Origin: Betaproteobacteria bacterium HGW-Betaproteobacteria-14
GTDB taxonomy: Bacteria > Pseudomonadota > Gammaproteobacteria > Burkholderiales > Rhodocyclaceae
Reading direction: 5' to 3'
NCBI GenBank assembly: GCA_002840845.1
Contig: PHCS01000001.1
Coordinates: 1 to 64,000 of the forward strand
DNA: 64,000 nt
Below, piece by piece: positions 6,760-14,546 of this stretch. Position 1 is the first letter of the stretch; each line of letters begins with the position of its first letter. Under the pieces are notes generated by a model. It saw only the letters and a list, made by a program, of their open reading frames with translations. It did not search any database and was not told the origin of the DNA. The translations under genes were made by a program, and so were the position numbers.

Positions 6760-8144
6760 GGCTGTTGCCGAAGAGCCTGTTCGGCCAGATCGTGCTGGCG
6801 CTGGTGAGCGGCCTCGTCGTGGCGCATGTCGTCGGCGCCTGGCTGATGCTCGACGACCGCGCCCGTTTCGGCGAGCGCCTGCGCGGCGAATATGCGGCGC
6901 AGCGCATCGCCGGACTCATCACGCTGCTCGACGGCACGGCACCGGAGGAGCGCCGCCGTGTGGTGCGCGCGCTGAGCGTGCCGCCGACGCGCCTCTCCCT
7001 CGACGAGCCCTGGCAGGCGGGCGTCGATGCCTCGCCCGATGCCGAGGCCTTCATGAGGCGCGTGTTGCGCGAACTCGAACGGCCGGCGCAGCTGCAGGTG
7101 CTGTCGATCCGCCGCGCCGCGCCGCGACCTGAGGAGCGCAGGCAGTTCGGGCCGCACGCGCCGCGCGGCGAAGGCCATGCCGGGCCGCGCCACCTGGTGA
7201 TGGTGTCGGCGCAGGCGCGGCTCGCCGACGGCGCCGTGCTCACCTTCCGCCAGGCCCTGCCGGAAGCGCCGGGCGACTGGCCGTTGCGCGCATTGGGCTT
7301 GCTGGCGCTGCTTGCCGTGGTGGTGGCGCTGCTCTCCGGCTGGGCGGTGCGGCGCCTCACCAGGCCGCTGGCCTCGCTGGCGGACGCCGCCGACGGCCTG
7401 GCGCGCAACCTCGACCAGCCGCCCCTGCCCGAGAAGGGGCCGCAGGAAGTGGCGCGTGCGGCGCGTTCCTTCAACGCCATGCAGCGCGCGCTGAAAACCT
7501 ATCTCGAGACGCGCGCCCAGGCATTGGCCGGCGTCTCGCACGACCTGCGCCTGCCGCTGACGCGCCTGCGCCTGCGCCTGGAGCAGTTGCCCGAGGGGAC
7601 GACGCGCGAGGCCATGGAGCGCGATATCGGCGATATGGACGAGATGATCAGCGGCACGCTCGACTACCTGCGCGCCGGCAGCGACACCGAGCAGCCGGTG
7701 CGGCTCAATCTGATTGCGCTGGTCGAGAGCCTCGCCGAGGACGCCGAGGCGGCCGGCGCGAAAGTCAGCCTGCACGGCACAGCGGCGCCGGTCACTGCGC
7801 GGCCGCAGGGCCTGCGCCGCTGCCTCGCCAACCTGCTCGACAACGCGCGGCGTTACGGCGGCCCGGACATCGACGTGACGCTGCGCGACGGCGATGGCCA
7901 AGTGGAGATCCGCATCGAGGACCGCGGCCCCGGCATTCCCGATGCGGAGCGCGAGCGCGTCTTTGAACCCTATGTGCGCCTGGAGACCTCGCGCGCGCGC
8001 CACACCGGCGGCGCCGGCCTGGGCCTGGCCATGGCCCGCGCCGTCGCCCGCGCCCACGGCGGCGACGTTCGCCTCGAAGCGCGCGAAGGCGGCGGCACGC
8101 GCGCGATCGTCACGCTATCGCGCGGCCAGGCACCGCAGTCCTGA
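6756..8144 (+). CDS. Sensor histidine kinase (EnvZ/CpxA-type architecture)
   Basis: 462 residues. It has an N-terminal membrane helix (QIVLALVSGLVVAHVVGAWL), a periplasmic segment of about 150 residues, and a second membrane helix (ALGLLALLAVVVALLSGW). A HAMP linker follows, then HisKA with phospho-acceptor His in AGVSHDLRLPLTRLR, and an ATPase domain with N box LANLLDNARRYG and G boxes EDRGPGIPDAE and GGAGLGLAMARA. The start is a GTG at 6756 overlapping the regulator stop codon. The ORF track extends far upstream in an open but non-coding frame. Partner of the adjacent OmpR-type regulator. Confidence 0.92.
   Translation: MRLLPKSLFGQIVLALVSGLVVAHVVGAWLMLDDRARFGERLRGEYAAQRIAGLITLLDGTAPEERRRVVRALSVPPTRLSLDEPWQAGVDASPDAEAFMRRVLRELERPAQLQVLSIRRAAPRPEERRQFGPHAPRGEGHAGPRHLVMVSAQARLADGAVLTFRQALPEAPGDWPLRALGLLALLAVVVALLSGWAVRRLTRPLASLADAADGLARNLDQPPLPEKGPQEVARAARSFNAMQRALKTYLETRAQALAGVSHDLRLPLTRLRLRLEQLPEGTTREAMERDIGDMDEMISGTLDYLRAGSDTEQPVRLNLIALVESLAEDAEAAGAKVSLHGTAAPVTARPQGLRRCLANLLDNARRYGGPDIDVTLRDGDGQVEIRIEDRGPGIPDAERERVFEPYVRLETSRARHTGGAGLGLAMARAVARAHGGDVRLEAREGGGTRAIVTLSRGQAPQS
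7761..7784 (-). other. Bipartite motif CGCCGT-N10-CTGACTTT, copy 4 (one mismatch)
   Basis: Minus-strand orientation; second box exact, first box CGCTGT; spacer GCCGTGCAGG. It lies inside the histidine kinase coding region. Confidence 0.55.
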
Positions 8145-8160
8145 CTGCCGATCACGGCGG

Positions 8161-8184
8161 CGCCGTCCCGTAGCGGCTGACTTT
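8161..8184 (+). other. Bipartite motif CGCCGT-N10-CTGACTTT, copy 5
   Basis: Both boxes exact; spacer CCCGTAGCGG. It is in the tail-to-tail gap between the kinase and the hydrolase and touches the hydrolase stop codon. Confidence 0.75.
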
Positions 8185-9095
8185 CACTTGGCCGTTGCGC
8201 CGTGCTTCTCCGCGTTGCCGAGAAAGCCCGTCACCTCGCTGATCACCGCCGAGTCGTAGAGCGCGCCACGATGGCCCAGGCCGTGCGTGGCGACGAGGCG
8301 TGCCCCCGGCCAGTGCCGCGCCGTCAGTTCGCCGTCGCGGAAGGGATTGTCGCGGTCGTCGATGTCATGCACGATCAGCGCCGGCTGCGTCAGCCTCGGC
8401 GCGGTGGCCTCCACCTCGAAGTCGCTCCAGCGGATGCCGAAGCGCCGCTCGATCTGCGCCTGCATGAGGGCGCGCACGCTCTCCGGCAGCCACAGCAGGC
8501 GGGCGAAGCGGTGCGAGTATTCCGTCAGGCTGGCCGGCGGCGCGAGCAGCACCGCCTTCTTCACTTGCGCGCCGCGCGACAGCACGTAACCCGCCACGGC
8601 GCCGCCCACGGAATGCCCGATGAGGGCTTCCACCGGCCCGACATGGCGCAGCATCGCTTCGAGGGCGGCGGCCATGTGCACGATGGAGGACTCGCGTCCG
8701 CCCGTCATGCCGTGGCCGGGTGCGTCGAAGGCCACCACCGAGTAGCCGCGCGCCGTCAGCGGCGCGACGTAGCTGCGCAATTGCGCGGCGCGCCCGCCCC
8801 AGCCATGCACCAGCACCACGATCGGATCCTGTGCGCGGCCCCAGCGCCAGCCGACCAGCCGGCCGGTGGGCATCGGCACGGTGAGCAGCGAGGCCTCCTC
8901 CAGCGCATCCAGTTCGGCCTTCCTGAATCTGTGCTGCGGCGGCGTGAGGAAGAGGCGGCGCGCGCGTTTGCCGGCGCGCCTCGGCGCCAGGGGCGAGAGG
9001 AGGCGAAAGGCAAGGCGATGACCGGCAAGGCCCATTAAAAGACGAACGGTCGTGCTAAAACGGGGGCTAAAAAAAAGCGGCATGCGCAAGTCCAT
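8184..9095 (-). CDS. Alpha/beta hydrolase
   Basis: The 303-residue protein has the alpha/beta-hydrolase fold: oxyanion-hole strand VVLVHGWGG, nucleophile elbow GHSVGG with the catalytic Ser, a candidate acid in VHDIDDRDNP and the catalytic His in THGLGHRGAL. The N-terminal 60 residues are basic and hydrophobic, perhaps membrane associated. The ATG has a strong AAGGAG site that overlaps the end of the upstream tetR gene, so the two form an operon. The substrate is unknown; esterase or lipase is the family default. ACGAACGGTCGT near its 5' end is one mismatch from the TetR palindrome upstream. Confidence 0.85.
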   Translation of the reverse strand: MDLRMPLFFSPRFSTTVRLLMGLAGHRLAFRLLSPLAPRRAGKRARRLFLTPPQHRFRKAELDALEEASLLTVPMPTGRLVGWRWGRAQDPIVVLVHGWGGRAAQLRSYVAPLTARGYSVVAFDAPGHGMTGGRESSIVHMAAALEAMLRHVGPVEALIGHSVGGAVAGYVLSRGAQVKKAVLLAPPASLTEYSHRFARLLWLPESVRALMQAQIERRFGIRWSDFEVEATAPRLTQPALIVHDIDDRDNPFRDGELTARHWPGARLVATHGLGHRGALYDSAVISEVTGFLGNAEKHGATAK

Positions 9096-9100
9096 GGTGG

Positions 9101-9715
9101 CTACTCCTTTTTGCTGTTGCCACGCTCGGTGGCGTAATCGCGCACCAGGCGCTCGAAGGCGTCGAGGGCGCGTCGGCTGGCATCCTTCTCCCGGAACAGG
9201 CGCATGTTCTGCATCGCCACCAGGACAATGCCGGTGAACTCGAAGACGAACTGGTCGATGTCGGTGTCCGGCCGCAACTCGCCGGCTTCGACCGCCATGC
9301 GCACGCTGTTGGCGAGCATGCGCCGGCCATCGGCGAGGCCTGCCGCGACGGCGTCGCGCACCGGGCCGGGCTGGTCGTCGAACTCATTCGCGGCGGCATT
9401 CAACGGGCAGCCGCCGGGAAGCCGCGCCCTGCGCGTCCAGTCCATCCAGTTGGCCAGGAAGGCGCGCAGGCGGGCAATGCCGCGCGGCTCCTTCAGCGCC
9501 GGACGCACGACTGTGTCGACGAAGCGCTGCTGGCTCTCGCGGATGACGGCGATCTGCATCTCTTCTTTCGAACCGAAATGCGCGAACAGGCCGCTTTTCG
9601 ACATGCCGGCCTTGTCGGCCAGCGCACCGACGCTCAGGCCACAGATGCCGACCTGGCTGCTGAGCGCGAGCGCCTCGTCGAGGATCGCCTGCCGGGTTTC
9701 TTCACCTTTTCCCAT
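9101..9715 (-). CDS. TetR/AcrR-family transcriptional regulator
   Basis: 204 residues. The N-terminal TetR helix-turn-helix is TRQAILDEAL...LADKAGMSKSGLFAHFGSKEEM, followed by a helical ligand-binding domain including PGGCPLNAAANEFDDQPGPVRDAV, as in regulators with a TetR_C_6-like fold. The track extends to 9751, but a -10 hexamer and operator lie in that extension, so the ATG at 9715 is the real start and is probably leaderless. It forms an operon with the downstream hydrolase and likely represses it and itself through the ACGAACGTTCGT palindrome. Confidence 0.88.
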   Translation of the reverse strand: MGKGEETRQAILDEALALSSQVGICGLSVGALADKAGMSKSGLFAHFGSKEEMQIAVIRESQQRFVDTVVRPALKEPRGIARLRAFLANWMDWTRRARLPGGCPLNAAANEFDDQPGPVRDAVAAGLADGRRMLANSVRMAVEAGELRPDTDIDQFVFEFTGIVLVAMQNMRLFREKDASRRALDAFERLVRDYATERGNSKKE

Positions 9716-9721
9716 GGCGGC

Positions 9722-9751
9722 TTTATAGCACGAACGTTCGTTTTTGGTCAA
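9722..9751 (-). promoter_or_regulatory. tetR-hydrolase promoter with internal operator palindrome
   Basis: On the minus strand TTGACC (9751-9746) and TATAAA (9727-9722) are 18 bp apart. The spacer holds the perfect palindrome ACGAACGTTCGT (9730-9741). Only 6 nt separate the -10 hexamer from the ATG at 9715, so the mRNA would begin at or next to the start codon. Confidence 0.65.
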
Positions 9752-9753
9752 GA

Positions 9754-9782
9754 CAAAAAAAGAGGCGCCGCAGCGCCTCTTC
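9754..9782 (-). terminator. Intrinsic terminator of the liv/beta-oxidation operon
   Basis: On the minus strand GAGGCGC-TGCG-GCGCCTC is followed by TTTTTTT, 17 nt after the stop codon of the livK-type gene. This is a textbook rho-independent terminator and marks the 3' end of the long operon. Confidence 0.9.
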
Positions 9783-9799
9783 CCAAATGAACGAAACGC

Positions 9800-10966
9800 T
9801 TACTCGAGGTAGTCCGTCACCGGCACCCACTTGCCGCCCTGGATCTGGCTGGCGCGGGACTTGGTGTTGCCCAGGTGCTGCTTGGGCGTGAAGCTGTAGA
9901 CCGGGCTGCCGAACATGTCGCGCGGGAAGGTGCTGGTTTCCAGCGTCTTGATGAAGGACTCAGTGGTCAGCTTGTCACCGGTCTTCTTGACGACCTGGAT
10001 GAACAGGTCGGCGATGACGTAGCCGTAGGCCGAGAACAGGCCGGGATCCTCGTTGAACTTGGCCTTGTAGCTGGCGGCCCAGTCGCGCACGTTCTTCGAT
10101 GCGTCATCCGGGTACGGCACACCCACCTGATGCATGGAGTAGAAGCCCTCTACGGCCTTGCCTCCGAGCTTGTGGATGAGGTCGGTATAGGAGGCCGAGG
10201 TGCCGATGAAGTTCGGGTTCCAGCCCATCTTGCGCGCTGTGCCGATGGTGCCCAGCGTCTCGCGGATGATGGTGCCCATCACCACGGTGTCGCAGTTCGA
10301 GCCCTTCATTTTCGCCACTTGCGCGGCGAAGTCCGTCGCGCCGCGCTTGTAGGTGGTGACTTCGGTGAACTTCTGGTTGATTTCCTTCAGCCCCTCCTCG
10401 GCGCCGTGGAAGATCTCCAGACCGAACTCGTCGTCCTGATAGATGGCGCAGAAGGACTTGGCGCCGCGCTCCTTGGCCATCCACTTCACGCCGTTGCGGA
10501 TCTGGTCGTAGTAGGGGGCGGCAAAGGAAAACTTCAGCTTGTGCAGCGGATCGTACATCTGGCGCGCCGCGGTCAGCGGGAACAGGTGCGGGATGTTCTT
10601 CTCGAACAGCAGCGGCATGCTGGCCATTGCCACGGGGGTGCCGATGGTGCCGATCATGGCGAAGATCTTGTCGTTCTGCGCCAGCTTCTGCGTGGCGAGA
10701 ATGCCCTTCTTGGGATCGTAGCCGCTGTCCTCGACGATCAGCTTGATCTTGCGGCCGTTGACGCCGCCGAGCGCGTTGATCTCGTCGACGCGCATCTGCA
10801 TGCCGTTGCGCGCCGGCTTGCTGAAGCCGGCGAGCGGGCCGGACAGATCCTGGATCGATCCGACAACGATCTCGTCCTTGCTGACGCCTTGCGTGGCTGC
10901 GGCTGCGTTGGCGAAGGTTGCGCCAGCCAGGATGGCGAGCGCGCTAGCGATTCTTTTCAGCTTCAT
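9800..10966 (-). CDS. ABC transporter periplasmic substrate-binding protein, LivK type
   Basis: A 388-residue precursor with a Sec signal peptide (MKLKRIASALAILAGATFANA-AAA) and a type I periplasmic binding fold of the Peripla_BP_6 family: IVVGSIQDLSGPLAG, NGMQMRVDEINALGGVNG and FAMIGTIGTPVA. It delivers its ligand to the LivHMGF transporter encoded upstream in the same operon. Because the same operon carries an acyl-CoA synthetase and beta-oxidation enzymes, the ligand is more likely a carboxylic or aromatic acid than an amino acid; this is inference. It is the last gene before the terminator. Confidence 0.88.
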   Translation of the reverse strand: MKLKRIASALAILAGATFANAAAATQGVSKDEIVVGSIQDLSGPLAGFSKPARNGMQMRVDEINALGGVNGRKIKLIVEDSGYDPKKGILATQKLAQNDKIFAMIGTIGTPVAMASMPLLFEKNIPHLFPLTAARQMYDPLHKLKFSFAAPYYDQIRNGVKWMAKERGAKSFCAIYQDDEFGLEIFHGAEEGLKEINQKFTEVTTYKRGATDFAAQVAKMKGSNCDTVVMGTIIRETLGTIGTARKMGWNPNFIGTSASYTDLIHKLGGKAVEGFYSMHQVGVPYPDDASKNVRDWAASYKAKFNEDPGLFSAYGYVIADLFIQVVKKTGDKLTTESFIKTLETSTFPRDMFGSPVYSFTPKQHLGNTKSRASQIQGGKWVPVTDYLE

Positions 10967-10993
10967 GTCTTCTCTCCTCTCCAGTAAATGGGC

Positions 10994-12859
10994 TTATTGG
11001 TACATAGATTCTATAAGGTCTGCATATTTTAGGTTAACGAATTTCCGCTTCAATTTCATCGTCGGCGTCAGTTCATCGTCCTCTGCAGACAGCTTCTGTT
11101 CGATCAAACGGAACTTCTTCACCTGTTCGACGCGGGCGAACTGCTTGTTTACCCGCTGCATCTCATCCTCGATCAGCTTCTGGATCTCCGGCGCGCGGCA
11201 CAGGCTGACGTAGTTCGAGAAGGGGATGTCGTGGTCCTGGGCGAATTTCTCGACGTTGTCCTGGTCGATCATGATCAGGCACACCAGATAGGGCCGCTTG
11301 TCGCCGATCACCACCGCGTCGGTGATGTAGGGCGAGAACTTGAGCTGGTTCTCGATCTCCGAGGGCGTGATGTTCTTGCCGCCGGCGGTGATGATGATGT
11401 CCTTGAGGCGATCGGAGATCTTGAAAAAGCCGTCCTCGTCCATGTAGCCGACGTCTCCGGTATGCAGCCAGCCCTCGGCATCGATGGTCTCGGCGGTCTT
11501 CTCCGGCTGGTTGAGGTAGCCCATGAAGACGCTGTCGCCGCGGATCAGCAGTTCGCCGTTGTCGGCCACCTTCACCTCGCAGTAGGCGTTGGCGATGCCG
11601 ATCATGCCTGGCTTGATGCGGTGGATGGGCGTGGTGGTGGCGCCGCCGCCGGATTCGGTCTGGCCCCACACCTCCAGCATCGGCACGCCCAGCGCCATGT
11701 ACCAGCGCACCAGGTCGGGCGAGATCGGCGCCGCGCCGGTGACGAGGAAGCGGCAGTTATGGATGCCGATCAGCTTGCGCACGTTGTTGAGGACCAGGAC
11801 GCGTCCCAGCCAGTGCAGCGCCCTGAGCCATGCGCCGATCGGCTTGCCCTGCTCGTAGAGCGAAACCATGTGCAGGCCCAGTCCGACCGCCCACTTGTAG
11901 GCAAGCTTCTCCAGGCCGGTGGCCTCGGCCAGGGCGATGGTGACGCCCGAGTAGAATTTCTCCCAGATGCGCGGCACGGCGAGGAACACGGTCGGCTTGA
12001 TCTCGCGCACGTTCTCGGGAATGGTTTCCGGGTTCTCGACGAAGTTCAGCCGGGCGCCGGTATACAGCGAGAAATAGGCGCCCGCCATGCGCTCGGCGAC
12101 GTGGCACAGGGGCAGGAAGCACATGTGCTCGTCCGCCTCGTTCTGCGCGATGATCAGGTTGAAGCCGCGCACCGAGTAGATCACGTTGTGGTGCGAGAGC
12201 ATGGCGCCCTTCGGCTTGCCGGTGGTGCCGGAGGTGTAGATGAGGATGGCGAGATCCTCCGGGCGGCGGCAGTCGATGCGTGCGCGCCATTCGGCCTGTG
12301 CCTCGGCGCCGAGCCGGGCCATGCGCTCGCGGCCGAGTTCGCGCAGGCGCTCCAGACTGATGATCTGCGGGTCGTCGAGATCGCGCAGGCCCTCGGTTTC
12401 CCAGACGATGATCTTTCTCAGCTGCGGCAGGTTCTCGCGCGCTTCCAGCGCCTTGTCGAGTTGCTCCTCGTCCTCGACGAAGAGATAGACGGAAGCGGAG
12501 TCCTGCGTCAGGAATTCGACCTGCGCGGCGGAATCGGTCGGATAGATGCCCGAGCTGACGCCGCCCGCGCACAGTGCGCCCAGGTCGCTGAAAAGCCATT
12601 CCTGGCGGGTGTTGCCGAGGATGGAGACCGTCTCGCCGGGCTCGAAGCCGAGCTCGATCAGGCCCATGCCGATCTCGCGCACGATGCCTTCAAGTTCGCG
12701 CCAGGTCAGCGTCTGCCACAGCCCGAAGGACTTCTGCCTGAAGATGACGCGTTCGCCGCGCTGTTCGACCGCGTTCATGAACATGCGCGGGATCGTGTCG
12801 CCCGGCACGACGACTTCCCGGGTTGACCAGAACTGCGAGTTGTCTTTCTTCCACCACAT
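10994..12859 (-). CDS. Long-chain-type acyl-CoA synthetase (AMP-forming)
   Basis: 621 residues. The adenylate-forming signature YTSGTTGKPKGAMLSH is present, along with GWLHTGDVGYMDEDGFFKISDRLKD and GGKNITPSEIE of the C-terminal subdomain. The family activates fatty or related carboxylic acids to CoA thioesters through an acyl-adenylate. The ORF track fuses it to an upstream open frame; the ATG at 12859 (MWWKKDNSQFW) lies 14 bp after livF and fits the family. Its place between livF and livK couples uptake to activation. Confidence 0.9.
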   Translation of the reverse strand: MWWKKDNSQFWSTREVVVPGDTIPRMFMNAVEQRGERVIFRQKSFGLWQTLTWRELEGIVREIGMGLIELGFEPGETVSILGNTRQEWLFSDLGALCAGGVSSGIYPTDSAAQVEFLTQDSASVYLFVEDEEQLDKALEARENLPQLRKIIVWETEGLRDLDDPQIISLERLRELGRERMARLGAEAQAEWRARIDCRRPEDLAILIYTSGTTGKPKGAMLSHHNVIYSVRGFNLIIAQNEADEHMCFLPLCHVAERMAGAYFSLYTGARLNFVENPETIPENVREIKPTVFLAVPRIWEKFYSGVTIALAEATGLEKLAYKWAVGLGLHMVSLYEQGKPIGAWLRALHWLGRVLVLNNVRKLIGIHNCRFLVTGAAPISPDLVRWYMALGVPMLEVWGQTESGGGATTTPIHRIKPGMIGIANAYCEVKVADNGELLIRGDSVFMGYLNQPEKTAETIDAEGWLHTGDVGYMDEDGFFKISDRLKDIIITAGGKNITPSEIENQLKFSPYITDAVVIGDKRPYLVCLIMIDQDNVEKFAQDHDIPFSNYVSLCRAPEIQKLIEDEMQRVNKQFARVEQVKKFRLIEQKLSAEDDELTPTMKLKRKFVNLKYADLIESMYQ

Positions 12860-12873
12860 GGCCTTGATCCGCC

Positions 12874-13662
12874 CTATCGCCAGTTTTTCTTCTTCTTCCA
12901 GCGCCGCGTGCCGCGGACGCCGGTTTCCTTGATGCCGAGGTAGAACTCCTTGATGTCCTCCTTTTCGCGCAGGACGTCGCAGCGGTCCTCCATGACGATG
13001 CGTCCGACCTCGAGCACATAGCCGAAGTCGGCATACTTCAGGGCCACGCGGGCGTTCTGCTCGACCACCAGCAGCGTGACGCCGCGCTCGCGGTTGATGC
13101 GCACGACGATCTCGAAGATTTCCCTGGTCAGCTTGGGCGAGAGGCCCAGGCTGGGTTCGTCGAGCAGCATGATGGTGGGCTTCGCCAGCAGGGCGCGGCT
13201 GATGGCCAGCATCTGCTGCTGGCCGCCGGAAAGCTGTCCGGCCGGCTGCCCCATCCGTTCCTTGAGGATGGGGAAGTAGGCGTAGATCTGCTCGATCTCC
13301 TTCTCGACCGCGGCGCGCTCGCCCATCGGGCGGGTGTAGGCACCCATGAGAAGGTTCTCGCGCACCGTCAGCAACGGAAAGATCTCGCGGCCCTCGGGCA
13401 CGTGGGCGATGCCTTTCCGCACGATCAGGGCCGGATCCTGCTTCTGGATCTGCTCGCCGTGATAGACGACGCTGCCCTTTTGCGGATCGATGATGCCGGA
13501 GATGGTCTTGAGGATGGTCGACTTGCCGGCGCCGTTGGCGCCGAGCACGGTGACGATGCTGCCCTGGTGCACCTTGAGCGAGACGCCGCGGATCGCCTTC
13601 ACCGGCCCGTAGGACGACTCGACGTTGTTCAGCTGGAGGATGATGTCGCCATCGAGGCTCAT
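12874..13662 (-). CDS. livF: ABC transporter ATP-binding protein LivF
   Basis: The 262-residue ATPase has Walker A GANGAGKST, signature LSGGQQQMLAISRAL, Walker B IMLLDEPSLGL and switch His region LLVVEQNA. Length and the order YGPVKAIRGVSL fit LivF of the branched-chain amino-acid (HAAT) importers. It overlaps livG by ATGA. The C-terminus is unusually basic (RRWKKKKNWR). Confidence 0.93.
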   Translation of the reverse strand: MSLDGDIILQLNNVESSYGPVKAIRGVSLKVHQGSIVTVLGANGAGKSTILKTISGIIDPQKGSVVYHGEQIQKQDPALIVRKGIAHVPEGREIFPLLTVRENLLMGAYTRPMGERAAVEKEIEQIYAYFPILKERMGQPAGQLSGGQQQMLAISRALLAKPTIMLLDEPSLGLSPKLTREIFEIVVRINRERGVTLLVVEQNARVALKYADFGYVLEVGRIVMEDRCDVLREKEDIKEFYLGIKETGVRGTRRWKKKKNWR

Positions 13663-14546
13663 GATTCGCCCCCGGCGCCGGGCCGCCCCAAGCCGGGGGC
13701 AGCGTGAGACATGGAACTGCCGGCCGGCGGCGAACTTCCGTCACCCCCCTCCGCGGGAGGGGGGGTGGGGGGGAGGTCTTCATCAGCGCCTCCCAGGTAG
13801 GCTTCAACGACATCCGGATGCGACTGCACTTCCTCGGACGTGCCGAGCGCCAGCATCTCGCCCTGGTTGAGGGCGAGCACGCGGTCGGAGACGCGCGAGA
13901 CCAGGCCCATGTCGTGCTCCACCATCAGAACCGTGATGCCGAGGTCGTGCTTGATGTCCTCGATCCAGAAGCCCATTTCCTCGGTTTCCTCGACGTTGAG
14001 GCCGGAGGAGGGCTCGTCGAGCAGCAGCAGCTTCGGCCGCATGGCGAGCGCACGGCCCAGCTCGACCACCTTGCGCACGCCGTAGGGCAGGCCGGCCACC
14101 ATCTGGTCGCGGTAATGCTGCAGATCGAGGAACTCGATGACTTCCTCGACGGTGCGGCGGAACTGCAGTTCGCCGCGCCGCGTCGCGGGGGTGAAGAACA
14201 GATCCTGCAGCCAGTTGGTGTGGCGGTGGCAGTGGCGTCCGACGAGCAGGTTCTGCATCACGGTGGCGTGCTCGAATAGCTCGATGTTCTGGAAAGTGCG
14301 GGCGATGCCGAGCCGCGCGATCTCGTAGGGGGCGAGGTGGGAGATCTTCTCGCCCTCGAAGGTGACGAAGCCGGACGTGGGCGAATAGAGCCCGCTGATC
14401 ATGTTGAAGATGGTGGTCTTGCCCGCGCCGTTGGGGCCGATCAGCGAGAACACCTCGTTCGGCCAGATCTCGAAGGAGACGTTGTCGACGGCCTTCAAGC
14501 CGCCGAACTGGATGGACAGGCGTTCGACTTGCAGTAGTGGCTTCAT
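13659..14546 (-). CDS. livG: ABC transporter ATP-binding protein LivG with repeat-derived C-terminal tail
   Basis: 295 residues. Walker A is GPNGAGKTT, Walker B is KLLLLDEPSSGL and the H-loop region is VLMVEHDMGLV; the LivG-specific opening is MKPLLQVERLSIQFGGL. The signature region is atypical: AGLPYGVRKVVELGRAL replaces LSGGQ, as in many LivG proteins. LivG normally ends shortly after VVEAYLGG. Here about 38 extra residues (Pro/Gly/Ser-rich) follow, encoded by a palindromic repeat at 13739-13776 and flanking DNA. The ORF track wrongly extends it upstream through livM. It overlaps both neighbours by ATGA. Confidence 0.93.
   Translation of the reverse strand: MKPLLQVERLSIQFGGLKAVDNVSFEIWPNEVFSLIGPNGAGKTTIFNMISGLYSPTSGFVTFEGEKISHLAPYEIARLGIARTFQNIELFEHATVMQNLLVGRHCHRHTNWLQDLFFTPATRRGELQFRRTVEEVIEFLDLQHYRDQMVAGLPYGVRKVVELGRALAMRPKLLLLDEPSSGLNVEETEEMGFWIEDIKHDLGITVLMVEHDMGLVSRVSDRVLALNQGEMLALGTSEEVQSHPDVVEAYLGGADEDLPPTPPPAEGGDGSSPPAGSSMSHAAPGLGRPGAGGES
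13739..13776. repeat. Palindromic repeat at the 3' end of livG
   Basis: ACCCCCCTCCGCGGGAGGGG and the following GGTGGGGGGG form a GC-rich palindrome related to the CCCTC/GGAGAGGG family. It encodes part of the Pro/Gly-rich extra tail of LivG. Confidence 0.65.

Noticed and set aside
10994-13813. 939-residue ORF suggesting a LivF-acyl-CoA synthetase fusion
   Set aside because: The first 318 residues are an out-of-frame translation of livF; the synthetase starts at ATG 12859.
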